Assembly (NCBI GenBank): GCA_028023455.1
Contig: JAQFVV010000032.1
Location: 2,044,001 to 2,108,000 of the forward strand
DNA: 64,000 nucleotides
Source: Epiperipatus broadwayi
Lineage: Eukaryota; Onychophora; Udeonychophora; Euonychophora; Peripatidae
Reading direction: 5' to 3'
How positions within the stretch are numbered: the stretch's first letter is position 1; each line of letters opens with the position of its first letter. Position numbers and translations under genes: made by a program. A model generated the notes under the pieces. It saw only the letters and a list, made by a program, of their open reading frames with translations, was not told the DNA's origin and searched no databases. This document shows, piece by piece, positions 1 through 11,899 of this stretch.

Positions 1-1470
1 ACTTGTTTATAATTCTGAGTCTTACCATAAATATAGAAAACTAAGTTGGAATACTACATATTCCTCTTTAACATCGCTTTCCATTACAAACTTTTCATAT
101 TTTCCAATACTAACTTACTACACACTTTCTCTCATTCCATCATATAGAAGCTAATTTTAAACTATGCCAAAGACTTTTCAACAGTCAAAGTCATAAATAC
201 TACTTTGCTCAAAACAATTTTCTTATTTCTTTATTTTCTGGAAATTAAATGAGACCTTGGTAATCATTTATTTATAATTCTAAGCAAGCTAATCTGTAAA
301 ATCTTTGCAAATATTTTTGATGTAGTGATTCCAAGATAAATATTGCTGTCTTTTTTCTATCCTTTTATTTTCATATTTGATCCTTAAGATCAGGTAGTAT
401 AATTTCATGGGCCCTATACATTCTTAAAAATTCAAGCTAACACATCACACTATTTTAAAACTTATTTCATTGAAAATTGAAGCAATTGCAATTTTAAAAT
501 TACAGAGACCTGTTTTAATTTCTTTGTTCAACTCCAAATGAATACTTAGTATAGATGTATTATTTAAAACTGACATCAGAATTTTGATAATATAACTACA
601 AAAATTATTTGAAATATCCGACCATAAGTTCACACTATTATCATTATCACACTAAGGTGATCAATCTATTAATTTAAGGGGACCACTAAATATCACGATC
701 ACTACTCTATGGAGAGTTTTGCCTGTTTTAATTTAAGGGACTGTCATGATCATAAATAGACCCATGGGATTTAAATGCCACTTTTATAGAAAGATGCCTT
801 CCAAGACCCTTATAAAAAAATACATCCAACAATTATCCCATATAATAACTCTTAACTCTAATTCTCAAAGTGAATAGTATATATTACAATAAATACATAT
901 ATAATTAAGCTTTTTTATTCAGATTAATTATGGAGTGAAATGAACAAGACATTAAACACCAGTTGTAGACTAAATACAAAAAAAAAAAACTTATTTTATT
1001 AATCTTTATAATAAATTAGAAAGATGAAATAATAATGATAACATACCCAAAAAAATCTAATACATAATATACTATTTAGCAATATAAGAGAACACCCTCC
1101 CTTCTATTCATTTCTTATTGTATACAGTAATACAGGAGATTATGGGCATATAAATACACACATATGATCAGTGATATTAAATGAATGAAAAATATCAAGG
1201 AAGATTGATTATACTTTTAAATTGTACTTTTTCCATATTAATAACAAATAAAAAGGAAAAATTCATTTACTTATTTATTTTAAAAAAATATCTATTCAGA
1301 TCTAATTCTGAAAGCTTAATTTAGAGTAGACATGGATTATTTAAACTGACATATTTGTGAAAAGGAAAAGAAAAGAAAGAAAACACAAGACAAAAAAAAA
1401 TTAAATATTCTTTCTTACTTATACCAAAATGGGGATGTATATATATCCTTTTTAAAAGAAAAATCTGCAA
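1..1470. other. AT-rich stretch without a recognisable gene
   Basis: No open frame longer than about 60 codons and no recognisable protein motif on either strand. A phrase around 711-732 (GAGAGTTTTGCCTGTTTTAA) recurs near 29,119 and, with changes, near 29,548, so this part probably contains a fragment of a dispersed repeat. The rest is unremarkable AT-rich DNA with short homopolymers. Confidence 0.6.
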
Positions 1471-1490
1471 CATCCATCATCATCATCATC
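1471..1490. repeat. Short (CAT)n microsatellite at LINE 3' end
   Basis: CATCCATCATCATCATCATC directly abuts the end of the minus-strand LINE reading frame. On the element's own strand it reads as a GATGAT-type tail. RTE-class LINEs characteristically end in short microsatellites rather than poly(A), so I read this as the element's 3' tail. Confidence 0.7.
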
Positions 1491-3458
1491 AACCATTATC
1501 AATCCACTGCAGGATGAAGGTCTCTCCAAATTTAATCCATCTTCTCTGATCTTTAGCTTCTCTTCTCCACATCACCCCTGCACACTTTCTTATTTCATCC
1601 ATCCATCTCACATGTGGTCTCTTTCTGGGTCTTTTACAATCTCTTGGAATCCAGTTTAAAATTTCAATTGTCCATCTATTATTACCTCTTCTAACAATAT
1701 GTCCAGCCCAACTCCACTTCAATCTTTTAATTTTTTCAATGAGGTCAGTAACACCTGTTTGTTCTCTTACCCATACATTGCGTTTTCGATCTTCTTGTTA
1801 CTTCCGATATACATCTCTCCATACTTCTTTGAGTGGTCTGAAGTCTCTGTATTGCTCTTCTATTAAGTGTCCAAGTCTCAGATCCATAACTAAGAACTGG
1901 TAAAATACATTTGTTAAAAACCTTTTCAAACATATAGGCATATTTCCTTTTAGCATCAAGTTATTTCTACCAAAAGCACTCCAACCAAGTTTAATTCTAT
2001 AATTAATTTCCTCCATTATGTTTCCATCTGTATTAATAATCTGACCAAGGTATTTGTAATTGTTAACTTCTAATTCATCATAATCAATCTTTATTTTCAT
2101 ATTTTGAGCAAATCGATTAAACATTACTTTAGTCTTTTTAACATTTATTTTTAACCCTACTTTCATCTGATAACTCCTGCAACATTCCCTGCAGCTCTGA
2201 AGCATTATTTGCAAAAACATCATCTGTGAAATCTAAATGACTTAAGTAATCTCCATTTACTTTCACTCCTTTAGTTTCCCATTTTAATCCACAAAATACT
2301 TCTTGCAGCACTGCTGTAAAAAGTTTTGAAGATATGGAATCACCTTGTCTTACACCTTTCTCAATGTTGACTTTCCCAGTATCATTATGTAATCTAATTG
2401 TTGCTATTGCATTTTTATAAATATTCTTTAAAATATGACAATATCCTGGATCTCTACCTTGATGATCCAATGCTTTAATCACTGAAAAAATGTTTATAGA
2501 ATCAAATGCCTTTTCATAATCTACAAATCCAAAACATAATGACAACTCATATTCATTTGTCCTTTCTAGAACTTCTCTCAATCCCTGGACATGATCTCCT
2601 GTACTAAAACCACTTCTAAATCCAGCTTGTTCTCTTGGTTGGTGGAAATCCAATGTTCTCTGTAGACGAGTTGTAATCATCTTGGTAAAAATTTTGTATG
2701 TAACTGATAAAAGGCTGATAGGTCTGTAATTTCTAAGATCTTCTTTATCACCTTTTAAAAATATTAATATTATTACTGCATTCTTCCAATCATCCAGTAC
2801 ATCTTTATCATTTAGACTTTTGATATATAACTTTGTTAAAAAAAATTCTATTTCTTCACCTGCTTCTTTTAATATATTAATTATAATTCCATCATTACCT
2901 GGAGCCTTTCCTTTCTTCATACATTTAATTGCATATCTTACTTCTTCATTTAAAATTCTGGGCAATTCGGAAGATGTAATAGATATAGGAGGTACTTGTT
3001 CTTTATTACTATATAATTCTTGATAAAAATCTTCTACCAATTTCATGATGTCTTCTCTCTTTTTAGTAATAATTCCATCTTTTCTTCTTATTGCAGATAT
3101 AAATTTCCTACCAATACCAAAATGTTGTTTTACATTCTTGAGACTTTTATTTTCTTCTACAGCTTTTCTTGCTAGTTCACAGTTATACTTTCTTATATCA
3201 TTTTCAACTCTTTTCCGCACCATTTTACAATTCAATTCTTTTTAATGCATCATTTTTGTATATCTTCATATTCCTTCTTTTCTTCATAAATTCTCTAGTC
3301 TCAGTAGAAATTTTATTGGTCAGTTGCTGCTTTTTTCTAGCAGCTATCTTTGTTGCAGTTTTTAAAAGTGTATCAGTTATTTTCATATTAATTTCATTCA
3401 TACCAGTCAGTATATAATGTTGATATCTGCAATGACCCTTCTCCTCTGTTCTTAACAA
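1489..3458 (-). pseudogene. LINE reverse transcriptase, frameshifted and inactive
   Basis: The RT is spread over several overlapping minus-strand frames: 3225-3458 (basic linker), 2138-3235 (RT core), 1798-2223 and 1745-1933 (thumb and downstream), and 1489-1722 (C-terminus). RT motifs appear in order. They are GKAPGNDGI (finger), LRNYRPISLLSVTYK, FVDYEKAFDSIN (first catalytic Asp), GVRQGDSISSKLF, and an active-site box read as LDFTDDVFANNASEL. In related elements the last box is FADD followed by about two more hydrophobic residues, so both a substitution (A to T) and a small deletion are visible. The downstream frame continues with VGLKINVKKTKVMFNR, which confirms the frameshift near 2140-2220. 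At least three frame changes make it non-functional. When intact, the family copies its RNA into DNA at a nicked target. Confidence 0.88.
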
Positions 3459-3460
3459 AA

Positions 3461-6400
3461 CAAAACATTCCTGGCAGGCTCTAATTTATAGTGTCTTGAT
3501 CAAGTGTGCAGCTAAAATGGACAGGTGACAAAAATGATTTTCATTTCTGCTACTTTTTTTTTTACAACTAACTTCTTTTCTTTTTGGTTTTAGCATAATG
3601 AACTATAGATTACATGATGGCTACTCATTCCATTCTGTTTATTTCCAACAGCATTAGTTTCTTTTCTTTTACTGGGTCACAATGAAAATCCCACAACTAA
3701 GTGGTAACTTCTACATTATGACAGTTTTTGATTGACAGATTACAATTTGTGTCTGGTATTTCAGAAACAGTTCAAACAATTCTTCAATAATTTATTTTTG
3801 ACTCAAATAATATGTCTATATTGTTCTTACCTACATAAATAAAATATAAATATGTGTGTATTCATATTGCCCACAAATAGATCCTTTTGTTTTTAAATTA
3901 CATTTCCCCTTTTATTATTTAACTAACTCTTGAATACAATGCTAGCTAACCATTGCTTGTGATGGGTTTCAATCAGCATCACCTATTACTATTTGCACTT
4001 TAATATGTGTAGCAAATGTAACATATTAACAATCTTGTGCTCTTTATTAAATGAAAAAAACATCACATGACCACCTTCTCTTATGCTTACAAAAACTATT
4101 AAAATTGCAGCAATTTTTTTTCCCATACAATAATGCCACATAATGTAAGTTGTTGCATCCAATAAATGATAGATGTTTGTGCATCATAATCCCAATCCAG
4201 TGTTTGCCCATTCAAAATCCCAAGATTAGTTGCTAACTTAATGCTATTCTTAACATCACATAAATATATGACACTTAGTCTATTAATAAGTTTATCATAA
4301 TTAAACAAGTGAAGGCAAATTTTGCTCCAATATCTTGAGACGTAATTGTAGAATTAAGATCAACCTATAAATTAAGAAATAATAAAATTCAAGATTTAAG
4401 ACCTACAGTCAAAGATAAGCTAAATAAAAAATATTTAATTTAATTTTTTTTATATAAGTTATTTTAATTTTGTTTACATTAAAATACTGATTAATAAAAA
4501 TAATTATTTTAATTATTATCTTCTTTACAAAACTTTATTTATCCAGAAACTAAGTAGGGTACTAAAAACATGAATCAATGTTCATGATGATAACTTAGCA
4601 AAGTTTAGTAAAAAAAGATGATTATACTTCAGATTCATATAGGCAGTATTAATAATTGAGATTAGATGTCCAAAAAAAAATATCTATATAAACAACGTAA
4701 GAATATTTTAGTTTTCATTTTATACTTGATATTTTATTGTTATTAGATATTGGGTAGTCAAGTGATCATTAACCAATAAGTAAAATATGTTAAGATCGGC
4801 CCATGGTTTGTCTATCTTATTCCAAATTTGAACTTTCACATAGTGAATATGGTCTCTAAAAGAAAGTCACTAAAAAGGGCATTTTTGTTAGTAATAGAAA
4901 TATTAGATAAATAAAGAAAATATCTTCTGCTTCGGTAGTTGAGGAGGGAGTGTACTGCCACCATCAGATGGCGCTGTGACATGTCTCTTAAGTACAATAT
5001 TTTCCAAAACAATAATAAAACATTATCTTAACATTACATGACTTCCCTTTGTTATCCACTGACTGGTTTTTTTACTTAAAAGCTAAGTCCTCAGCAATGA
5101 AAATTCTAAGCCAAAAGCTAGTCTAGGATGTAGACATAATAACATTAACATCTAGTATTTTTTTATTACTCAAGCTGTAATATAGCTCTAGAATAAAGAG
5201 AATAGCTCCTAACACACAACTGAATGTAAAATAAAAATTAATGTTTTACTAAGTAACACAGTTTTTAAAGAGAACTATTACTTTCCATTTAATTTTTCAA
5301 AAATTATGTCATATCTATAGCTATATAGAAGCATCATAGAATGAAGATGACATAATAAAATTAGTAATAAATATAAAATATTGTCAGCAGCAGTCTCTTG
5401 CATTTGTAATCTAAAAAGCATTTCTCCACACTCAATGTTTCATTAATTAACACTAACACAAAAATTCATCTTTCAATATATTACTTTAACATATTTAGAC
5501 AATTATATATAGTGGGCTTTCAAAAGACAAAGCAAACTTTGTAAGTCTGCACATGAGACAATAAACCATGTCAATGACATTTTTATCTAAACCTAAGAAA
5601 AAATATTAATTCCAATCAATAAAAACTTAAAAACAATATCATCAGTACCTTTTACCTTAACAGACAAAAAATAATCTAAATCTTTTATCCTTATAAACTT
5701 TATAGATAAGATAAACATTAATTCCTTTTTCTCAGCAATAAAACTTATTCTCCATAACTCATTTGTCAATATACTATGTACAGCATAAAGACTTAATACA
5801 TTTACTCAAAACACAAGATCAATTTATTCTCATATACTTAGATCAGGGGAAGTGAAATTTCAGGTAAATAATCTAATTACCTATCAAGTAGATGAATTTC
5901 CACATCATTTATTACCTACCTCTATTTATCAGCATAATTTAGTTAATTTCTTACAAAATCTACTCCCAATCACAGAAATTAAACTCCACATCTTCAATGA
6001 TCTTCTATTATTATCCTGATATTTAAGTTATTTTCTAGACCATGGCTAGTATATGAAAAAAAAAATATTCAGAGCTTGCCATCCATTTTGAAAATGTAAA
6101 ATGACTATTCCAGAAAATGTACGATATAATATCAATTATTAGTTTGGAAAATTGATCTAATACCTAATTATTTATCCATTCTTATAATTTATATTACTTA
6201 CAACTGTATAATGTTAATTATCTTAAAAGATTGTATACATTTTTTTGAAAACTATATCTTTGTATTTCAATTACTGTCATCTTCATCAAACAGATGTGAT
6301 TCCAGAAAAACACTGTAATAACCAAATACCTAAAAAATGGAGGAAATTCATAGAAATGAACCATAGCCCAATAAAATACCCTATTTGCTTACACATATTG

Positions 6401-7187
6401 ATAAATATATAGTTTATATATTTTTTCTTTAATACTTTTTATGATATAAAGTTTACAATATGTTATAGTATACAGCAAGGGTTAACAAATTTCATGTCTG
6501 CAAGAGCCATTATTAAAATTGTAATATATTCAACAGCTGCAATTAAATTTTTAAAGTATTCAACAGAAGCAAATATTTGATTTATTATTTTTTTATTAAT
6601 AAGATTTAGTAATTACACACAAAAAAAAAAAATCAAGAGAATAAAATTAATAAGTGAAAACAAAATCAATAAAAAATATTTATTATTCCCATGTAATAGT
6701 ATCTGAGTAGCAAAAACATTAAAATTTGGTTTATAATTGATTAATGAAGCATGAAATAGTTCCATAAAATGTTCCTTCATTCATCAGTTGTTTTTATTTT
6801 ACAAACATCATTGTTGAATATAATGATTCACAAGAATATATTGTCCCAAAAACTGACCTTAGTTTATAAACAATTTCTTTTAAAATAAGGATATTTATAG
6901 CAATAAATCTTTATTTTTCCAAATATAAATTAAAAATAATTATTTTCATTGTTCCATTAAATTAATGAAAGAAGTTGATATTTGAAAGTTAAAGTAGAAG
7001 AACACACTTGATGACAACATTTGAATTAAAAATATAACAAAAAAATAACATCACCACTGGACGAAATCCAAAAAGAAATCAAAAACCGTTAACAATAAAA
7101 TCACACTTGACTAACATAAACAATCATTATTACATTCCCACTGCAAAAGAATAAAGCATGTACAGTTTCAAAATAAAATGTAAATAC
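3461..7187. other. AT-rich stretch without a recognisable gene
   Basis: About 3.7 kb of AT-rich DNA with stops in all frames. A short frame at 4099-4308 (minus) shows no known motif and I do not call it a gene. Around 6473-6560, the phrase CAGCAAGGGTTAACAAAT followed by GCAAGAGCCATT resembles the start of a hAT-type nonautonomous element (compare the element at 22.8 kb), but no matching right end could be placed with confidence. Confidence 0.55.
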
Positions 7188-7776
7188 TGTCATATCTGAC
7201 GCTGCCTTCAGAAGTGGACTTTTCCAGATTCCTTACCTGATTGGCTAGCACCCAGTTGCTATCCAATGGGATTAAATCCTTCACTGGGGTTCGTGCATCA
7301 AATCCACATGTTTCCAGTAAGATAGGGGATCTGCCTTTAAATAGTCAGACTTTTGGAGGCAAGGCAGAGAGCAATTACTTCTGTTAACCTGAACGACAGA
7401 ACGTGCTCTCCATTAAACCTGCCATGAGCAAAGGTATTTATCTAGTCATTATCACGATGTCCATGCAGTAAGGCAAGTCCACCTATGGACTGGAAACTGC
7501 TATGTCTGAACTAGAGCTGACTTGAGGCAAGCTAAATACATAGCTGGAAGAGTCTTACCAAAACTCATGATGCAGGTTAATCATTAGCTGGAAGCGAGTT
7601 CCATACTCCGCACGACTGTCTCAGCATTCAAGTCTATCAACTGTATTTATTCATTTGTTTAACTAACGTGTGTATATTTTTTGTACTAATAAAATTGTAC
7701 ATATTGATTGCTGAGTAGTTGTTCCATTTGTGTCTGTTGGTTTGGAATGAACCTGCAAGCCTAACCAAACATAACA
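7188..7776 (+). repeat. 5' LTR
   Basis: Begins TGTCATATCTGACGC and ends CCAAACATAACA; aligns along its whole length with 10019-10610. It contains an AATAAA-like signal (TACTAATAAAATTG, about 7684-7697), suitable as the polyadenylation signal at the R/U5 side. Many differences from the 3' LTR (substitutions and small indels such as AAACCTGCCATGAGC versus AAACCTTCTGCCATCAGC) show that the insertion is not recent. Confidence 0.9.
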
Positions 7777-8015
7777 GATTTCGGCGCAGTCGCAGAGAAA
7801 TTTTTCCCTTATCGCTGGAAAAATTATAGAATAAACCATGCCAGTTATAACAGATTTTGGTGCAGTCACAGAGAAATTTAACCAGAAATTTTTCCCTTAT
7901 GGCTGAAAAAAATTATACAATAAACTACGCCAGTTAAAAGAGATTTGGCGTAGTCAAACAATTTTTCCCTCATGGCTGGAAAAATTATATTATAAAATAC
8001 GCCAGTTTCAACAGA
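7774..8015 (+). repeat. Tandem leader repeat containing the primer-binding-site region
   Basis: Immediately after the 5' LTR a unit of about 75-89 bp occurs three times, at about 7774, 7849 and 7938, with a short fourth start at about 8010. Each begins with a variant of ACAGATTTCGGCGCAGTCGC (second copy ATTTTGGTGCAGTCACAG, third ATTTGGCGTAGTCAAAC) and continues with a variant of TTTTTCCCTTATGGCTGGAA and then ATACGCCAGTT. The first copy sits exactly where a tRNA primer-binding site lies in LTR elements, so the repeat multiplies a primer-binding-site-like sequence. Which tRNA would pair was not determined. Confidence 0.75.
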
Positions 8016-8284
8016 TAAACATATTAAATAAATATGCCAGTACGTATTTGTTTTATTATTTTTCTTTTGGAAAAGAATTTCATTACGGTGATTTGGTGAT
8101 TTTTTTTGAAGGGAAAAAAAACAACATAAAACAACTGTTGAATAAAATTGACACAAACATAAAGGCGTGTCAATTTGAAGCTTCAACCAATCACAAGAGC
8201 TTTACTCACAAGACAATGACAAAAGCTCGCCTAGTGGTTTAAAAGCTTCATTGAGTTACTTACAATAACTTAACTTTAAAACTA

Positions 8285-8456
8285 AAAAAAAAAATAATTG
8301 TGAGTGGTTACTCCGAAAAACAAAGATAAAAAATCAATTTTAAACAACTACAAACAGTAGTACAAAATTAATTACGAGTAGTTACTCAATACAAAAACCG
8401 ATTTTAAACAACTACACCAGTAGTATAAAATAATTAGGAGTGGTTACTCAGCATAA
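8285..8456 (+). repeat. Second leader tandem repeat, about 60-bp unit
   Basis: Between the primer-binding repeats and gag, a phrase of the type AATTANGAGTGGTTACTC occurs three times (about 8295, 8370 and 8433). The last two are each preceded by a variant of TTTTAAACAACTAC(A)NCAGTAGTA. Unit length is about 60-75 bp. The position in the 5' untranslated leader suggests a packaging or leader-structure role, but this is inference. Confidence 0.65.
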
Positions 8457-8462
8457 ATAAAG

Positions 8463-9946
8463 ATGGCTAAAGCAATCAGCTCTATGAAATGTTTTGATCC
8501 GGCTCAACCTGAGAGCTGGCCAAATTATAAAGAGCGTTTGATTTTTTATCCACAGGCTAATGAGATAAAAAGCCTGAGGTAAAGTTAGCTACACTAATGA
8601 CCATAATAGGTCCACAAACGTATGATATACTTGAGTCTCAATCTACGGCTGTAACCATAGCTGAACTGGATTTTGACAGAGTGCTGATAATTCTCATGGA
8701 GTATTTGTCTCCTAAACCCTTGACAATAATGCTGAGATACCATTTTAATCTCAGCATACAAGAACAGGGTGAAACAGCTAGAGAATTTGCAACATGAATC
8801 CGTATATTAGCCTTGAAGTGCAATTTCAAAGACTTAATGAATGAAGCACTTCGTGATCGTTTTATTTGTGGCATAAACGATCACAATTTGAGGCTGAAAA
8901 TGTTAATGATTCCAGACCTAGATTTTGAGACAGCGGTAGCTCAGGTAGGACAAGCAGAGACAATAGCTAGTCAAGCTACCCCATTAAAAAAAATTTCTAA
9001 GAATAATGTGCAAAAAATTGAGCATAACACTGGGTCGGTCAAGCACTCAGTCAGCTCAGATAATTCAGCATCAAATAGTCTGAGTCATTGTTATAGATGC
9101 AATGAGCACATGCATACAGAATGTCCATATCGCAAAGCAACATGCATGTTTTGCAAGCGAGTCGGACATATAAAGGCAGCATGTCTGAAATTAAAAAAAC
9201 AAGCAGCCAAATCTATTCCTAAAGACAGTAAAGGCACTTATAAGAAACATAAGCAAGTTGTCTGTATAAACCATATCAGAGATGACAAGTCTGGGTTTAT
9301 ACACACTGTCATAATAAATGATACACCAGTTAAGATGGAACTTGACACAGGGTCAGCAGTGTCTATAGTTTCAAGAAAGACTTGGGCGATCATTAATAAA
9401 GAGAATAAATATAAACTGCACCTTTGCAGTAAGTCAATATCAGACTATCAAGAGAATAAAATCAAACTGTTGGGTCAAACAACAGGAAAAATTACTATGC
9501 CTAGCAAAACTATATACCTACCACTGGTAGTGGCATTAGGTAACCATAGCAATTTAATAGGCCGTGACTGGTGGTTCAAAGTGACCAAAGTGAACCAGCT
9601 CACAATATTATCAAAGATGAAGTCTAATGACTCAGAAGTCTTTAACAAAAAGCTGAAACCTGATGCCAAACTTCAACTAGAAGATAAAAACAAAATAAAA
9701 CTCCAAATAGGGACACAAGTACTATGTCATATGTACTATGGGTCCACAAAATGGATACCAGCAGTGGTGGCACAAATAAAGGGTCTCTACACTGTTGTAC
9801 AAACAGAAGATGATCATCATCACCATCACAAACAGCTAAGACTCAACCACACATCAGAAGCTACCAAGACAGCAGCAGACAACCAGAAACAAGCTCATCA
9901 AGCGAAGAAGATGAAGACAGAAACAGCAATCAACCAGAGAAACTAA
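8463..9946 (+). pseudogene. gag-protease fused to integrase C-terminus by deletion
   Basis: A start codon at 8463 opens MAKAISSMKCFDPAQPESW, a gag-like beginning, which hits a stop near 8580. The frame then resumes one register over at 8597-8797, is broken by one TGA, and continues 8813-9946. The last part contains two CCHC-type zinc knuckles (CYRCNEHMHTECPYRKATC, then CMFCKRVGHIKAAC), an aspartic protease with MELDTGSAVSIVS, and the family's NLIGRDWW near the protease end. Some 50 residues later it reads IGTQVLCHMYYGSTKWIPA and then QLRLNH, the pattern of a gypsy integrase C-terminal SH3-like tail. No RT, RNase H or DDE residues lie between them. The single long frame therefore arose by an in-frame deletion. 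A run of five His (about residues 338-342 of the 8813 frame) sits in the tail. Confidence 0.85.
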
Positions 9947-10007
9947 TCAAGTGGACAAAATATCCAGTGCATTTCGATGACTATGTCCTCCAGGGCTAAA
10001 TTTAGCC

Positions 10008-10018
10008 AGAGGGAGGGA
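10008..10018 (+). other. Polypurine tract before 3' LTR
   Basis: AGAGGGAGGGA lies directly against the TG that opens the 3' LTR. It fits the plus-strand primer position of LTR retrotransposons and supports the orientation given. Confidence 0.75.
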
Positions 10019-10610
10019 TGTCATATCTGACCCTGCCTTCAGAAGTGGACTATTCCAGATTCCTTACTTGTTTGGCTAGCACCCGTTGCTATCCAATGGC
10101 ATTAAATCCTTCACTGGGGTTCATGCACCAAATCCACATGTTTCTAGTAAGATAGGGGATCTGCCTTTAAATAGTCAGCCTTTTAGAGGCAAGGCAGAGA
10201 GCAATTACTTCTGTTAACCTGAATGATAGAATGTGCTCTCCATTAAACCTTCTGCCATCAGCAAAGGTATTTATCTAGTCATTATCGTGACATCCACACA
10301 GTGGGGCAAGTCCACCTACGGACTGAAAACTGCTATGTCTGAACTAGAGCGACTTGAGGCAAGCTAAATACATAGCTGGAAGAGTCTTACCAGAGAACTC
10401 ACAACACAGGCTAATCATTAAATGGAAGCGAGTTCCATACTTCGGATGACTGTCTCAGCATTCAAGTCTATCAACTGTATTTATTCATTTGTTTAACTAA
10501 CAGGTGTATACTTTTTGTACTAATAAAATTGTACATATTGATTGCTGAGTAGTTGTTCTTTTTGTGTCTGTTGGTTTGGAATGAACCTGCAAGCCTAACC
10601 AAACATAACA
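10019..10610 (+). repeat. 3' LTR
   Basis: Partner of 7188-7776: TGTCATATCTGACCC at the start and ACCAAACATAACA at the end. A second, more diverged relative is found alone at about 30,822 (see there). Confidence 0.9.
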
Positions 10611-11800
10611 AATCCATTATGCTAATATAAATGGCTCTTAAACTGTAGCTTGACCAGAATGGGTATATAGAATTATTTTTAAAAAAAGATTCAAAATAAA
10701 CTGTCTTTAGAAAAAAAAAAAATGTAATTTAATTTACAAATCTAATCTTTGTTATACTAAAAAATATATTATACTTTGGTTTACACAATCAAACTTTCTT
10801 ATCCACAAGTTTGATATCAACCACTTCAGAAAAATACATTAATGATTATTATTAATCATTTATTAAACTAGAGATTATTCCTAGCCCAGACAAATCTTCA
10901 ATCTCAGTTTAAAAAAAATGTTTTTTAATAATATATTGTAACTAAAAAGAATAATGATGAAATAAGATAGTCGTTATAATTTGTAACTAAACAGGATATG
11001 CTCCAGTGGGTCGCCATTTGTAACCGAATAAAATTAAATGTGAAATGAATTTACTATGATAGCTGGTATACAATTTATAATTAAATAAGAATGACTCTAA
11101 CATATAAATAAGAACATATACATATCATGCTTTAGTTGGGTATCCATTTGTAACTAATTAAATATAACACCATAGCCCATTTGCAACTATCATAAACAGT
11201 AATTTAGTCATGCTAATAATGAGATAAATGAATTATCCCATTTCTCAACACACAAAATAAAAATGAAAATTAATCACTGTCATCATTTAAGATTTAAAAT
11301 ATTTCGATATTGGGAAGTCATTTTAACTAACAAAATATACTGGCCATTGTCATCAGATAAATCAATATGAGTCATAGCAACTGAATAAAATTACTGTGCA
11401 ATCAATGGAGTGCATTACGCTTATCTCCAATAATAGGTTCTTTCAAGAAAGAATACTTCCCATTCCTCTTTCCATATATATAAGACCATTCATGGTCATA
11501 TGCACACACTGGTGCTATTTATAATAACTTAAAAAAAATATATCAAAGAAAGTTAATAAGTTGAAAAGGAGATTTGATCACTTTTATTCAGCTTAGCTAA
11601 GTACATGTGTTTTCCACGGGAGCCACTAGATTGTTTTAAACCTAGATAAATATCTGTCCATAGTGTACCGGGTTCAAACCCATTCAGTACCGTCTTTACT
11701 ACACACGACTTGGATAACTAATGTCAATAAAATAATAATATCCCAATACCACAAAATTTATATATCCAACACTCTTATAGATATTACTAGCTCAGTTTAA
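10611..11800. repeat. AT-rich DNA with degenerate short repeats
   Basis: No gene. Variants of CCATTTGTAAC followed by TAATTAAAT or GAATAAAAT recur at about 10,977, 11,020, 11,146 and 11,178, with related phrases to about 11,390. The spacing is irregular. This looks like an old, decayed tandem array rather than coding DNA. Confidence 0.4.
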
Positions 11801-11899
11801 GTATATTGATGTACAGATGCAAGTATACTCTTATTAATGGCTTCCAAACTCACATAGTGAAGACCATTACTTACATATATGGCCATTAAACCTAGTTAT

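Larger units (their letters stand above)
1471..3460 (-). mobile_element. 5'-truncated non-LTR retrotransposon (LINE)
   Basis: Read on the minus strand, the segment runs from the linker between endonuclease and reverse transcriptase (about 3458) through the RT domain to a C-terminal region rich in Trp and Arg (about 1489). It ends directly in a short trinucleotide tail (CAT repeats on the plus strand at 1471-1490). The endonuclease half is missing; everything upstream of about 3460 is unrelated AT-rich DNA. Truncation at the 5' end plus a microsatellite tail at the 3' end is the usual result of target-primed reverse transcription. The motif style suggests an RTE-like or related 'endonuclease-reverse transcriptase' family. 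I saw no clear target-site duplication. Confidence 0.85.
7188..10610 (+). mobile_element. Internally deleted Ty3/gypsy-like LTR retrotransposon
   Basis: Two direct LTRs of about 590 bp (7188-7776 and 10019-10610) bound the element. Both start TGTCATATCTGA and end AACATAACA, giving canonical TG...CA termini. The flanking pentamers are AATAC (left) and AATCC (right), a possible 5-bp target duplication with one mismatch. The interior is only about 2.2 kb: a repeat-bearing leader, gag with a double zinc knuckle, an aspartic protease, and then directly an integrase-C-terminal-like segment and a polypurine tract. Reverse transcriptase, RNase H and the integrase catalytic core are absent. Full gypsy elements are 5 kb or more, so this copy lost most of pol and could move only with enzymes supplied by relatives. 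Confidence 0.9.

Noticed and set aside
2820-3417. Plus-strand frames opposite the LINE reverse transcriptase
   Set aside because: They are antisense shadows of the RT frame.
6473-10660. A single hAT-like MITE split by the LTR element
   Set aside because: A left-end-like phrase at 6473 and GGCTCTT near 10,632 are suggestive, but no matching terminal repeat could be placed on the right.
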